NCBI RefSeq assembly: GCF_005869225.1
Contig: NZ_SWFP01000002.1
Span: 186,001 to 250,000 of the forward strand
DNA: 64,000 nucleotides
DNA from: Dyadobacter bucti
GTDB taxonomy: Bacteria > Bacteroidota > Bacteroidia > Cytophagales > Spirosomataceae
Reading direction: 5' to 3'
The notes under the pieces were generated by a model, which searched no databases, was not told the DNA's origin, and saw only the letters and a list, made by a program, of their open reading frames with translations. The position numbers and the translations under genes were made by a program. Shown piece by piece: positions 31,544 through 40,813 of the stretch. Within the stretch, counting starts at the first letter, position 1. Each line of letters begins with the position of its first letter.

Positions 31544-34315
31544 CTATCTGCTTAGTTGCTTAACCGGCGGTGCGAACTTGGTCAGGTCAATGCCGACAAC
31601 CGCAGCCTTATACTCCTCCACATTAGGGATGCGTCCAAGGATTGCAGACAGCACAACTACCGGTGTGGATGCGAGTAGGGACTCTCCCTTTTTACGCTCC
31701 GAATCTTCAACGACTCTTCCTTGGAAAAGACGCGTTGAGGTTGCCATAACAGTATCCCCTTTAGCCGCTTTTTCCTGATTTCCCATGCAAAGGTTACAGC
31801 CAGGACGTTCCAGGTACATCATGTTTTCGTATTCGGTACGTGCCGCAACTTTCGGAGCATTGTCGTCGAATTCGAAACCGGAGTATTTCTGCAACACATC
31901 CCAGTCACCCTCATTTTTCAGCTCCTCAATGATGTTATACGTAGGTGCAGCCACTACGAGCGGCGCATGGAACTCAACCTTACCTTGTTGCTCTTCCAGG
32001 TTCTTAAGCATCTGAGACACAATTTTCAGGTCTCCTTTGTGAACCATGCAGGAACCGACAAAACCGAGGTCTACCTTTTTATCTTCACCGTAGAAAGAAA
32101 GCGGCCGGATGGTATCATGGGTGTAACGCTTCGAAACTTCTTTATTGTTGACATCAGGATCTGCGATCATTGGCTCTACGATCACATCAAGGTCTATAAC
32201 AACCTCGGCGTAATACTTAGCATTCGCATCTGGGACCAGAGCCGGCTTTTCACCGGATTTGATCTCTGCAATTCTCTTATCCGCTTTATTGATCAATCCC
32301 TGAAGAACCTGCTTATGGTTCTCCATACCCTTGTCAATCATGATCTGGATTCTTCCTTTTGCAATTTCCAGTGATTCGATCAAGGTATCATCCTCAGAAA
32401 TACAGATTGAAGCCTTAGCCTTCATCTCTGCGGTCCAGTCTGTGAAGGTGAATGCCTGGTCGGCTGGAAGCGTTCCCAGATGAACCTCAATGATCCTGCC
32501 CTGGAATACATTCTCTCCGCCAAACTTCTGAAGCATCTGAGCCTGTGTAGCATGAACCACATCACGGAAATCCATGTGATCCTTCATGTCGCCTTTAAAG
32601 GTTACCTTCACAGATTCTGGAATGGGCATGGAAGCTTCGCCGGTAGCCAATGCAAGCGCGACTGTTCCTGAGTCAGCACCAAAAGCAACACCTTTAGACA
32701 TCCTTGTATGAGAGTCGCCGCCGATAATGATCGCCCACTCGTCAATAGTAATGTCATTAAGTACCTTGTGAATTACATCGGTCATGGAGTGATATTCCCC
32801 TTTCGGATCGCGGGCAGTTATCAAACCGAAATCGTTCATGAACTTCATGAGTTTCGGAATGTTAGCCTGCGCCTTTTTATCCCATACCGACGCCGTGTGG
32901 CAACCTGACTGGTATGCTCCGTCAACAATGGGTGAAATCGTTGTGGCAGCCATCGCTTCCAGCTCCTGAGCGGTCATCAAACCGGTCGTATCCTGCGAAC
33001 CGACGATATTAACCTCCACACGGACATCGGATCCTGCGTGTAAAACTTTACCCGGACTTATGCCGACAGCATTTCTATTAAATATTTTTTCAACTGCCGT
33101 AAGTCCCTGTCCCTCGTTGGAAATCTCCTTTGATGGAGCAAAAACAAGCGTGGGTTCTATATCCAGGATCTTCGCTGCGACAGTCTGTATCTTTTTACCA
33201 AATACAATAGCGTATGAACCGCCGGCTCTTATAAATTCTTTTTTCTGAGGCGTGAGCGCCTTGGAGATGTCAATCAGCTCCTGATCGCCATTGTAAAGCT
33301 TTTTCGTTTTTGTATTAATGGTAAGAACCGTACCCGTAGCAACAGAATATACTTCTTCAAGCACAGGGTCACCACTTTCATTGCGAACAACATTACCATT
33401 TTCATCAACCTTTTTCACCCAGTTTTTCAGGTCAATCCCGATACCGCCCGTAACGTCAACCGTTGTAAGAAAAATCGGAGAAATACCATTGGTTCCTCCA
33501 ACGATCGGAGCAATATTGACGAATGGAATATATGGGCTTGCTTGTTTACCAGTCCAAAGTGCCACGTTGTTCACACCTGACATCCTTGACGAACCTACGC
33601 CCATGGTACCCTTCTCCGCGATCAACATCACACTCTTGCCCGGATGTTCTTCCTGCAGAGCCTTGATTTCCTGCTGCGCCTTGGGGGTAATCATACACAA
33701 ACCATGCAATTCACGGTCCGATCGTGAGTGGGCCTGGTTACCCGGAGAAAGCAAATCTGTTGAAATGTCGCCCTCGCCGGCAATAAACGTAACTATTTTA
33801 ATTTCTTCGGGAACGTCCGGTAGTTTAGTGAAGAATTCTGCCTTTGCGTAACTTTCAAGAATCTCCCTGGCGATTTCGTTGCCGCTTTTAAACGCTTCTT
33901 TCAGACGGTCTGTGTCCGCATCATAAAGGAAAACCTGTGTTTTAAGAACTTCTCCTGCTTGTTTTGCAATAGAGACATCATCACCCAGGGCCAGATCAAG
34001 CAATACTCCGATGGAAGGCCCACCTTTCATGTGAGATAATAACTCAAAGGCGAAAGCCGGGGATATTTCTTCCACTACGGATTCGCCCAGGATGATTTCC
34101 TTCAAAAACCTGGCTTTTGCGCCCGCAGCACTCGTAGTTCCCGGTAAAGTGTTGTAAATAAAAAATTTAAGAGAGTCTTCCCGATGCTCGTTTTCCACAT
34201 CTTTAATTTGTGCAATGATCTCTCCCAGTAATTCGGCGCCATCGATCGGTTTCGGATGAAGCCCCTGGTTTTTTCTCTCTTCTATCTCTTTGATGTAATC
34301 CTTATAAATATTCAT
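31544..34315 (-). CDS. acnB: Bifunctional aconitate hydratase 2 / 2-methylisocitrate dehydratase
   Basis: This encodes 923 residues. AcnB-type enzymes have an N-terminal HEAT-like domain (here FFIYNTLPGTTSAAGAKARFLKEIIL region), then the swivel domain, then the catalytic core. The 4Fe-4S cysteines lie near the C-terminus in GSCMVHKGDL and PGCNLCMGNQ. The family also acts on 2-methylcitrate intermediates in propionate breakdown. It is upstream of acnA on the same strand, so a single transcript may encode two different aconitases. A 320-base gap to topA holds its promoter region; I found no clear -7 element for it. Confidence 0.93.
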   Translation of the reverse strand: MNIYKDYIKEIEERKNQGLHPKPIDGAELLGEIIAQIKDVENEHREDSLKFFIYNTLPGTTSAAGAKARFLKEIILGESVVEEISPAFAFELLSHMKGGPSIGVLLDLALGDDVSIAKQAGEVLKTQVFLYDADTDRLKEAFKSGNEIAREILESYAKAEFFTKLPDVPEEIKIVTFIAGEGDISTDLLSPGNQAHSRSDRELHGLCMITPKAQQEIKALQEEHPGKSVMLIAEKGTMGVGSSRMSGVNNVALWTGKQASPYIPFVNIAPIVGGTNGISPIFLTTVDVTGGIGIDLKNWVKKVDENGNVVRNESGDPVLEEVYSVATGTVLTINTKTKKLYNGDQELIDISKALTPQKKEFIRAGGSYAIVFGKKIQTVAAKILDIEPTLVFAPSKEISNEGQGLTAVEKIFNRNAVGISPGKVLHAGSDVRVEVNIVGSQDTTGLMTAQELEAMAATTISPIVDGAYQSGCHTASVWDKKAQANIPKLMKFMNDFGLITARDPKGEYHSMTDVIHKVLNDITIDEWAIIIGGDSHTRMSKGVAFGADSGTVALALATGEASMPIPESVKVTFKGDMKDHMDFRDVVHATQAQMLQKFGGENVFQGRIIEVHLGTLPADQAFTFTDWTAEMKAKASICISEDDTLIESLEIAKGRIQIMIDKGMENHKQVLQGLINKADKRIAEIKSGEKPALVPDANAKYYAEVVIDLDVIVEPMIADPDVNNKEVSKRYTHDTIRPLSFYGEDKKVDLGFVGSCMVHKGDLKIVSQMLKNLEEQQGKVEFHAPLVVAAPTYNIIEELKNEGDWDVLQKYSGFEFDDNAPKVAARTEYENMMYLERPGCNLCMGNQEKAAKGDTVMATSTRLFQGRVVEDSERKKGESLLASTPVVVLSAILGRIPNVEEYKAAVVGIDLTKFAPPVKQLSR

Positions 34316-34563
34316 TAATCAAAATTGGATTATCTGTTGTCATTAAAACGTGCGAAAATACAAAATTCGCGAATATCTGTCGGCGTCCTATATTCAATTC
34401 ATCTTATTTAGTATTATTATGAACTAGGACACATATAATTAACCCGGACCAGCTGAATTTGGTTTCTCCTCACCTCACCCGGGTACTCTAAAAAAATTGA
34501 CGATAAATACACTCCTGCACCGGCCCTGCTAAATACATTTATCAGTTACGTTTTCATAAGTAC

Positions 34564-34596
34564 TTTGATTTTTTGCTTGTTTCTCCCCTATATTTG
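34564..34596 (+). promoter_or_regulatory. topA promoter
   Basis: TTTG (34564-34567) and TATATTTG (34589-34596) with a 21-base spacer match the Bacteroidota -33 and -7 boxes well. The predicted leader ends at the ATG at 34636, supporting that start. The rest of the 320-base acnB-topA gap (34316-34563) is AT-rich with only a weak ACCCGG/CCGGGT pair; I see no gene in it. Confidence 0.65.
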
Positions 34597-34635
34597 AGCA
34601 TCCAAAGTGCTACCCAGAATATTAAACCCGAAATT

Positions 34636-37011
34636 ATGTCTAAAAATCTGGTGATCGTAGAGTCACCGGCGAAGGCCAAAACCATTGAAAATTATTTAGG
34701 ACAGGACTTCACGGTTAAGTCAAGTTTCGGGCACGTCCGTGACCTCCCTGAACATGATATGGGTGTAGATGTCGAGCACGAATTTCAACCTTCCTATGAG
34801 ATTTCAGCAGATAAGGTAAAAGTGATCTCAGAGCTCAAAAAGCTTGCAAAAGACGCAGAAGTGTGGCTGGCAACGGATGATGACCGCGAAGGGGAAGCAA
34901 TATCCTGGCACCTTAAAGAAGCATTGGGGCTGCCGGATGACACCAAGCGGATCGTATTTCGTGAGATCACCAAAACTGCTTTGCAGAATGCGATTTCCAA
35001 GCCAAGGATCATCGATGTGGACCTTGTTGATGCCCAGCAGGCGCGCCGCATCCTCGACAGGCTGGTAGGTTACGAACTCTCGCCGGTACTTTGGAAAAAA
35101 ATAAGGATTGGAAAATCAAACCTGTCAGCAGGCCGGGTGCAGTCTGTGGCAGTACGTATAGTTGTAGAACGCGAAAGAGAAATTGACGCATTTAAAACGA
35201 AAAGCAGTTTCAAGGTTACCGCACATTTTGATCTGGGAAATGGAAAAGTGCTGAACGCGGAGCTTCCAAAGAATTTTGTAACGGAAGAAGATGCATTGAA
35301 ATTCCTTGAAAAGTGTGTAGGCGCACAGTTTTCGATCAAAAACCTTGAAGTAAAACCTGCCAAAAAAACACCTGCACCTCCTTTTACAACTTCTACTTTA
35401 CAACAGGAAGCATCCCGGAAACTGAGCTTCTCCGTTGCCCAAACCATGACGGTTGCGCAGCGATTGTACGAAGCGGGAAAAATATCCTACATGCGTACCG
35501 ACTCTACCAATCTGTCGGAGGAGGCGTTGGAGAAGGCCAGACAACAGATCACCAAAGAGTACGGTGATGACTATTATAACAAACGGATATTCAAAACGAA
35601 ATCTGAATCGGCACAGGAAGCTCACGAAGCCATAAGGCCGACCGATTTTTCGGAGCTGAAAGGCAGCAGTGACAGAAATGAACAGCGTCTTTACGAACTG
35701 ATATGGAAGCGTGCGATAGCATCGCAAATGTCTGACGCTCAGCTTGAGAGAACCACCGCGACCATAGGTATCTCCACAACAAGCGAAGAACTGGTTGCGC
35801 AGGGCGAGGTGATCAAATTTGAAGGTTTTTTGAAAGTATACCTGGAATCAAGTGATGATGAAGGGGACGAAGAACAAAAAGGAATGCTGCCTCCGCTGAA
35901 CGTCGGACAAATGCTGAACCTTGCGGACATGAAAGCGACGGAACGGTTTACAAGAAACCCTCCCCGCTATACGGAAGCAAGCCTTGTGAAAAAGCTGGAA
36001 GAGATGGGGATCGGCCGTCCCTCCACCTACGCGCCGACAATTTCCACGATTTTAAAGCGTGAGTACATTGTTAAAGAAGACCGGCCGGGAAATGAGAGAG
36101 AATTTAAAGAAATCACACTTGCCGACAACCAGATAAAAAGTAAGGTCAGTAAAGAAATTTACGGTTCCGAAAAATCCAAACTGTTCCCGACAAGCACGGG
36201 TATGGTGGTCAATGATTTTCTGGTAAGTCATTTCAATGATATTATTGACTATTCCTTCACCGCCAGCGTAGAAAAAGACTTTGACAACATTGCGGACGGA
36301 CAGCTCGCGTGGCGTCAGATGATCAAAAATTTCTATACTCCTTTTCAGAAAAAGGTAGCTGAGGCAAAAGAGGAAGCAATCGACCGCAGCCTCACTTCCC
36401 GCGATCTGGGCGAAGATCCGGTTACGGGTAAAAAAGTCTCTGTGAGGATCGGGAAATATGGTCCTTACGTACAGATCGGTGATGTGGAGGATGAGGAAAA
36501 ACCGAAATTTGCAAGCCTGCAGAGAGGCCAGCTGATGGAGAACATTACGCTGGAAGAAGCATTTGAACTTTTCAAACTTCCCCGTACAGTGGGTATGTTT
36601 GAAGACAGCGAGATGATCGTGAACGTCGGCAAATTCGGCCCATATGTAAAACATGACGGCAAGTATGTTTCTCTTGCCAAAACCGACGATCCGATGGCTG
36701 TAACCGAGGAGCGGCTGATAGAGATCATCACCGAAAAACGCCAGCAGGACAGTAACCGTACCATCAAGGAATTTGCCGAAGATAAAGAGGCGAAAGTTTT
36801 GAATGGCAAATACGGGCCATACATCACATTCGGGAAAAAGAACGTAAAAATCCCGAAAGGAACTGATCCGGCTTCGCTCACTTATGAGGAAGTGGTGAAA
36901 CTGGCTGCTGAAACTCCTGACAAACCGGCAGGACGGGGCGCTAAAAAGCCAGCCGCAAAAGCAACGGCGGCCAAGAAGCCAGCAGCTAAAAAAGCTGCCA
37001 AAAAAAGCTGA
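34636..37011 (+). CDS. topA: DNA topoisomerase I
   Basis: This encodes 791 residues from the ATG at 34636, chosen because the promoter -7 box lies downstream of the earlier ATG (34573). The enzyme relaxes negative supercoils through a 5'-phosphotyrosine. The Toprim domain begins LVIVESPAKAKTIENYLG and has DDDREGEAISWHL. The active tyrosine is Tyr285 in ISYMRTDSTNLS. Three or more GKYGPY-containing C-terminal repeats follow, and the tail is a Lys/Ala-rich low-complexity stretch. Cysteine zinc fingers, present in E. coli TopA, are absent, as in many Bacteroidota. Confidence 0.95.
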   Translation: MSKNLVIVESPAKAKTIENYLGQDFTVKSSFGHVRDLPEHDMGVDVEHEFQPSYEISADKVKVISELKKLAKDAEVWLATDDDREGEAISWHLKEALGLPDDTKRIVFREITKTALQNAISKPRIIDVDLVDAQQARRILDRLVGYELSPVLWKKIRIGKSNLSAGRVQSVAVRIVVEREREIDAFKTKSSFKVTAHFDLGNGKVLNAELPKNFVTEEDALKFLEKCVGAQFSIKNLEVKPAKKTPAPPFTTSTLQQEASRKLSFSVAQTMTVAQRLYEAGKISYMRTDSTNLSEEALEKARQQITKEYGDDYYNKRIFKTKSESAQEAHEAIRPTDFSELKGSSDRNEQRLYELIWKRAIASQMSDAQLERTTATIGISTTSEELVAQGEVIKFEGFLKVYLESSDDEGDEEQKGMLPPLNVGQMLNLADMKATERFTRNPPRYTEASLVKKLEEMGIGRPSTYAPTISTILKREYIVKEDRPGNEREFKEITLADNQIKSKVSKEIYGSEKSKLFPTSTGMVVNDFLVSHFNDIIDYSFTASVEKDFDNIADGQLAWRQMIKNFYTPFQKKVAEAKEEAIDRSLTSRDLGEDPVTGKKVSVRIGKYGPYVQIGDVEDEEKPKFASLQRGQLMENITLEEAFELFKLPRTVGMFEDSEMIVNVGKFGPYVKHDGKYVSLAKTDDPMAVTEERLIEIITEKRQQDSNRTIKEFAEDKEAKVLNGKYGPYITFGKKNVKIPKGTDPASLTYEEVVKLAAETPDKPAGRGAKKPAAKATAAKKPAAKKAAKKS

Positions 37012-37017
37012 TTAATC

Positions 37018-37078
37018 TTGCCACGAATACACGGATCAGCACGAAGAAAATTCGTGTATATTCGTGTATCCGTGGCAA
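37018..37078. repeat. REP-like palindrome after topA (CCACGAATACACG type)
   Basis: The outer arms TTGCCACG (37018-37025) and CGTGGCAA (37071-37078) match exactly. Inner blocks (GAATACACG, CACGAAG, TTCGTGTATATTCGTGTATC) form further imperfect complementary matches. It lies five bases after the topA stop and may double as a transcription terminator. Similar CCACGAAT-type repeats are known to me from many genomes, so it is probably dispersed. Confidence 0.6.
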
Positions 37079-37106
37079 AAGTGTATAAATCAACCGAAAT
37101 GCAACC

Positions 37107-37796
37107 ATGAAAAAACTCGTAGTTCTTTCCGGAGCCGGTGTCAGTGCCGAGAGCGGCATCAGTACTTTTCGGGATAACGGAGGTTTATGGGATAACCACA
37201 GGATTGAAGATGTAGCGACGCCCGAGGCCTGGAAAAAGAATCAGGAGCTGGTGCTCGACTTCTACAACCAGCGCCGCAAGCAAGCTTCCAGCGTAAAACC
37301 AAATGCCGCGCATTATGCTTTGGCGGAACTGGAAAAGTCTTATGACGTAACCATCATCACCCAGAACGTGGACAACCTGCATGAAATCGCAGGCTCATCC
37401 AAAGTGATCCACCTGCATGGCGAACTTTTCAAATCAAGAAGCACTAAGAACCCGCGACTAGTTTACGAAATGACATCCTGGGAGCTCAAAACAGGGGATT
37501 TGTGCGAACTGGGCAGTCAGCTTCGCCCTCATATTGTCTGGTTTGGTGAAGAGGTTCCTATGATGGAAACAGCAGTCGATATCACAGAAAAAGCGGATAT
37601 CTTCGTGGTGATCGGCACTTCTCTCGCTGTGTACCCGGCAGCGGGACTGGTTCACTATGTTGCTGCTTCAAAGCCCGTTTACATCATTGATCCCGCACAA
37701 CCTGAAATCAGCCTGAAATCGAACATGACTTTCATCCGGGAAAAAGCCACATTGGGGATGGAAATCCTGGCGCAAAAACTGGAAGCTCTGGCCTGA
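37107..37796 (+). CDS. NAD-dependent protein deacylase (sirtuin)
   Basis: This encodes 229 residues. The sirtuin motifs are GAGVSAESGI (9-18), FRDNGGLW, TQNVDNLHE (85-93) with HLHGEL containing catalytic His104, and GTSLAVYPAA. The YxxR pair (Tyr53-Arg56) is the class III signature found in desuccinylases such as CobB and SIRT5. The zinc ribbon is degenerate: the whole protein has a single cysteine (Cys133), so the four zinc-binding cysteines are missing. The enzyme removes acyl groups from lysines with NAD. It lies between topA and folD on the same strand. Confidence 0.88.
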   Translation: MKKLVVLSGAGVSAESGISTFRDNGGLWDNHRIEDVATPEAWKKNQELVLDFYNQRRKQASSVKPNAAHYALAELEKSYDVTIITQNVDNLHEIAGSSKVIHLHGELFKSRSTKNPRLVYEMTSWELKTGDLCELGSQLRPHIVWFGEEVPMMETAVDITEKADIFVVIGTSLAVYPAAGLVHYVAASKPVYIIDPAQPEISLKSNMTFIREKATLGMEILAQKLEALA

Positions 37797-37850
37797 AAGC
37801 GGTCGTTTTCCCGATATCTAACATTATAATTTATTTCATTACATACAAGA

Positions 37851-38732
37851 ATGCAACTACTTGACGGGAAAGCTATATCATCCCAAATAAAATCTGAAAT
37901 AAAAGCCGAAGTTGAACAATGGACGGCTGCTGGTGGCAAAAAACCGCATTTGGCAGCAATTCTGGTTGGCTCCGACGGCGCCAGCGAAACTTATGTGGCC
38001 TCCAAGATACGCAGCTGTGAAGAGATAGGCTTTACTTCTACCTTGCTCAAATTTGAACCGGACATTACCGAAGCGGCACTCTTGGAAGCTGTCGAATCAT
38101 TGAACAATGACCCGGATGTGGATGGATTTATCGTACAATTGCCTCTGCCGAAGCATATCTCAGAGAACACCATCATGGAAGCTGTAAATCCAGCCAAAGA
38201 TGTGGATGGTTTTCACCCCGTGAATGTAGGGAAAATGTGCAAGGGGCTCCCTGCTTATATTTCAGCAACGCCGTTTGGTATCCTCGAAATGTTGATCCGC
38301 GCCGACATCGAAACAAGCGGAAAACATTGCGTCGTGATCGGCCGCAGCCAGATCGTCGGCCTTCCGATGAGCATACTGATGCAGCGCAACGAATATCCTG
38401 GAAACTGCACAGTGACAATCACGCATAGCAAAACGCAGAACTTAAAGGAAATCTGTCAGACAGCCGACATACTTATCGTTGCCCTCGGACGCCCCGAATT
38501 TGTGACTGCTGATTATGTAAAAGAAGGTGCGGTGGTAATCGACGTGGGAATTTCAAGGGTTGCAGATAGTACTAAAAAAAGTGGGTTTGCAATAAAGGGA
38601 GACGTGAATTTCAATGATGTTGCACCAAAAACAAGCTATATAACGCCAGTACCGGGAGGCGTAGGACTCATGACCATCTGCGGATTGCTAACCAATACAT
38701 TCAAGGCTGCTAAAAAAGAAATCTATCAATAG
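37851..38732 (+). CDS. folD: Methylenetetrahydrofolate dehydrogenase/cyclohydrolase
   Basis: This encodes 293 residues. The bifunctional enzyme makes 10-formyl-THF from methylene-THF in one-carbon metabolism. The catalytic lysine lies in [12 protein letters not shown], the FolD signatures are [12 protein letters not shown] and [12 protein letters not shown], the NADP loop is [12 protein letters not shown] and the C-terminus has [12 protein letters not shown]. The length is as usual for the family. It is 54 bases after the sirtuin gene. Confidence 0.95.
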   Translation: MQLLDGKAISSQIKSEIKAEVEQWTAAGGKKPHLAAILVGSDGASETYVASKIRSCEEIGFTSTLLKFEPDITEAALLEAVESLNNDPDVDGFIVQLPLPKHISENTIMEAVNPAKDVDGFHPVNVGKMCKGLPAYISATPFGILEMLIRADIETSGKHCVVIGRSQIVGLPMSILMQRNEYPGNCTVTITHSKTQNLKEICQTADILIVALGRPEFVTADYVKEGAVVIDVGISRVADSTKKSGFAIKGDVNFNDVAPKTSYITPVPGGVGLMTICGLLTNTFKAAKKEIYQ

Positions 38733-38810
38733 CCGGTTTACCTGTTTCTCAAAACCGTATCTATTGGATAATACATTATCAATCAAATAATTACTTTGTC
38801 ACACTACGCA

Positions 38811-38852
38811 CAGTCGAAGTGCATCAAGCGCTCTGCAAAAATCCTTCGACTG
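38811..38852. repeat. Inverted repeat CAGTCGAAG/CTTCGACTG
   Basis: A perfect 9 bp inverted repeat (38811-38819, 38844-38852) with a 24-base loop, followed by GCGCTCGTGAAG. It lies in the 250-base folD-XRE gap. It resembles TTCGACTGCGCTC-type dispersed repeats that I recall from several Bacteroidota genomes. Confidence 0.5.
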
Positions 38853-38954
38853 CGCTCGTGAAGACTGCAAGGACTTCATCAAATGCCGCGCTCCAAATAA
38901 AAAACACTTCAATAAAGTTGCTCAATTCAATTTTTACTAAAAGATTTGTCAATT

Positions 38955-38964
38955 AGTACGTACT
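38955..38964. promoter_or_regulatory. AGTACGTACT palindrome upstream of XRE gene
   Basis: A perfect 10 bp palindrome lies 19 bases before the start codon, with a TTTG at 38945-38948 upstream. Position and symmetry suit an autoregulatory operator of the XRE/S24-like regulator that follows. Confidence 0.45.
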
Positions 38965-38983
38965 TTCACGGAAAGGCTATCTT

Positions 38984-40018
38984 ATGAGTATCGTCAGCAA
39001 CAATATCAAATATCTGAGAAGGCTTAATGGCCTGACGCAGGAACAATTTGCACGAAAAATTGCTATAAAACGTTCGCTTCTTGGCGCTTATGAAGAAGCC
39101 AGAGCTAATCCAAACCTTACTAATCTGAAGAATATGGCAGCTGCCTTCGGTATTACCGTGGACAATTTGCTAAAAAACGATCTCCGAAAATTAAGGGAAA
39201 CGCCTGATATGTCACTGCCGCTGAATGCAAGCCGGCCCATGACGGTATCACACTCCGGAACTATTCCACCTGCCAATCCGGCAAGAATTCCCGCTTTTTC
39301 GGAACCGCAGCCGCTGGCAAAAATCATAGAAAAATATCAGCCGGAAGCACCGCCGCTCAGAATGGTGTCGAGGCAGGTCAATCTGAAGCCAGTGAGCGGT
39401 GATGTGCCGCCGCCAGTTCACAGTACTCCGGATGCAGCACAAAGGGAAACCTCGCCCCTCCAGCACTCCGACCAGCTGCCTGTTTTCAACAATCAATACC
39501 AACCCAGCCAGCCGGCAGCACCTGCCCAGGAAAGAACTAACAATTACCCGGTCATTCAATGGGTAGCGAAAAGCATGGCGGATGAATATATATTTAATTC
39601 ACAAAACCCGGAATATCTGACGCGTCTGCCGTCATTTCAGCTTCCTAATTTGCCGGCAGGCTACTATAGGGCGTTTGAAAGTGGTGAAGACTTCGCCTAT
39701 CCCAATGCTTTGCTGGTGGGATCGTTTGTCCGCAACTGGTACGATATCAAAGATGGCGTGCAATATGTGTTTGTTCTCCGCGATCAGGGATTCATTTACC
39801 GGAATGCCTTTAACCATGTCAAGTCAGCCGGTATACTTCTGCTGACTTCGGATATGGCGGCTATTCCAAACATGGAAGTTCCGTTGCAGGATGTAATCGA
39901 AGTATGGGAAGTGAAGGCATTTATCAGCCTGCAATTACCTGAACCTCAGCCTTCCCTGGAAAGGGTCAACCAGTTGGTAGATGAATTGCAGGCCGAGCTG
40001 AATCAATACAGACAATAA
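38984..40018 (+). CDS. XRE regulator with degenerate S24/LexA-like C-terminal domain
   Basis: This encodes 344 residues. The N-terminal HTH (about 1-65) reads NNIKYLRRLNGLTQEQFARK and KRSLLGAYEEARANPNL. A long Pro/Ser-rich linker (about 72-190) follows. Residues 190-310 resemble the S24 peptidase-like sensor of many Bacteroidota regulators (PAGYYRAFES, NALLVGSFVRNWYDIKDG, YVFVLRDQGFIYRN). Where active members read GDSMxP with the Ser nucleophile, this one has GEDFAYP (234-240). Where the general-base Lys would be (YKRV), it has YRNA. So self-cleavage seems lost and the domain may act only as dimerisation or ligand sensor. It has its own palindromic upstream site. Confidence 0.82.
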   Translation: MSIVSNNIKYLRRLNGLTQEQFARKIAIKRSLLGAYEEARANPNLTNLKNMAAAFGITVDNLLKNDLRKLRETPDMSLPLNASRPMTVSHSGTIPPANPARIPAFSEPQPLAKIIEKYQPEAPPLRMVSRQVNLKPVSGDVPPPVHSTPDAAQRETSPLQHSDQLPVFNNQYQPSQPAAPAQERTNNYPVIQWVAKSMADEYIFNSQNPEYLTRLPSFQLPNLPAGYYRAFESGEDFAYPNALLVGSFVRNWYDIKDGVQYVFVLRDQGFIYRNAFNHVKSAGILLLTSDMAAIPNMEVPLQDVIEVWEVKAFISLQLPEPQPSLERVNQLVDELQAELNQYRQ

Positions 40019-40039
40019 TTTTTTCGGATCAATAAGCCT

Positions 40040-40813
40040 TTATTTTGACAGCGTATTGAACAACGATTCTATCCGGGGAAGGTCTTTGCTTTTCGAGGTT
40101 GTTTCTACGATCGCAACACCCATTTGGTACCAAAGTCCGTCACCGGCGGTGATGTATTTACCTTTCTTGGTTGGCGTTGAGGAAGATGCATTGTCAGGTA
40201 TAAATTCGGCCTTGTAAACGGTATCCATTATTTTTTGAAGCTGTCCCCAATCCAGTTTGGTAGCTGCATTTTTATTTTTGCTGAAAGTAAAAGTTTTAGT
40301 AGAAAAGGACGCCTGCATTTCCAGGAGTGTTTTGTTATCATTCTCTATTTCAAGATATGACAGCTCAAATGGCTTCTCCCTGCCGCTTGTTTCAAAAATA
40401 GCCTGCATCATCTCTTCCAGGAAATAAGACCAGCGTTCTTTGTCTACCGGATATACCGTAACCCTTTTACTGTTCTCTTCCAGCTCAATTTCTATAAAAT
40501 CCTCATACTCATTTTCTTCACGTTGTCTGATGATTTTTGAAGAAGAAAATATTTTTTGGAATTCACTGATCCAGATTACCGGAAACTCCCCTTTCCATGC
40601 ATAATCATCGTCGGGCGAAAATCCTTCGTCCAGAATATCGTCCTCGTCCATACCATCCCGATCGGTATATGTGATGCTGAAATCCACATCAAGCTTATCG
40701 CCGGAAGTAATATCAAGCTCCAAGGTATAATAATGCGAAAATGGGGCAGGAACGACGGGTGCGGTCTGGAACCGGATGATGTACCGGCCAGGTATCTGAA
40801 TATTTTTATCCAT
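40040..40813 (-). CDS. Hypothetical protein downstream of and overlapping menE
   Basis: This encodes 257 residues, soluble, acidic, with no signal peptide. Features are an Asp/Glu-rich stretch (DRDGMDEDDILDEGFSPDDD), a C-terminal half with LDWGQLQKIMDTVYKAEF, and a conserved-looking WYQMGVAIVETT. The first 40 residues are beta-rich (GRYIIRFQTAPVV). I recognise no family. It starts 8 bases inside the menE-like gene, on the same strand and downstream, so it is probably co-translated with it. A role in menaquinone synthesis is possible only by position. Confidence 0.7.
   Translation of the reverse strand: MDKNIQIPGRYIIRFQTAPVVPAPFSHYYTLELDITSGDKLDVDFSITYTDRDGMDEDDILDEGFSPDDDYAWKGEFPVIWISEFQKIFSSSKIIRQREENEYEDFIEIELEENSKRVTVYPVDKERWSYFLEEMMQAIFETSGREKPFELSYLEIENDNKTLLEMQASFSTKTFTFSKNKNAATKLDWGQLQKIMDTVYKAEFIPDNASSSTPTKKGKYITAGDGLWYQMGVAIVETTSKSKDLPRIESLFNTLSK

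Noticed and set aside
34573..34635. topA start at 34573
   Set aside because: The -7 box at 34589-34596 lies downstream of it, and the added residues do not match the conserved N-terminus, which begins at 34636.
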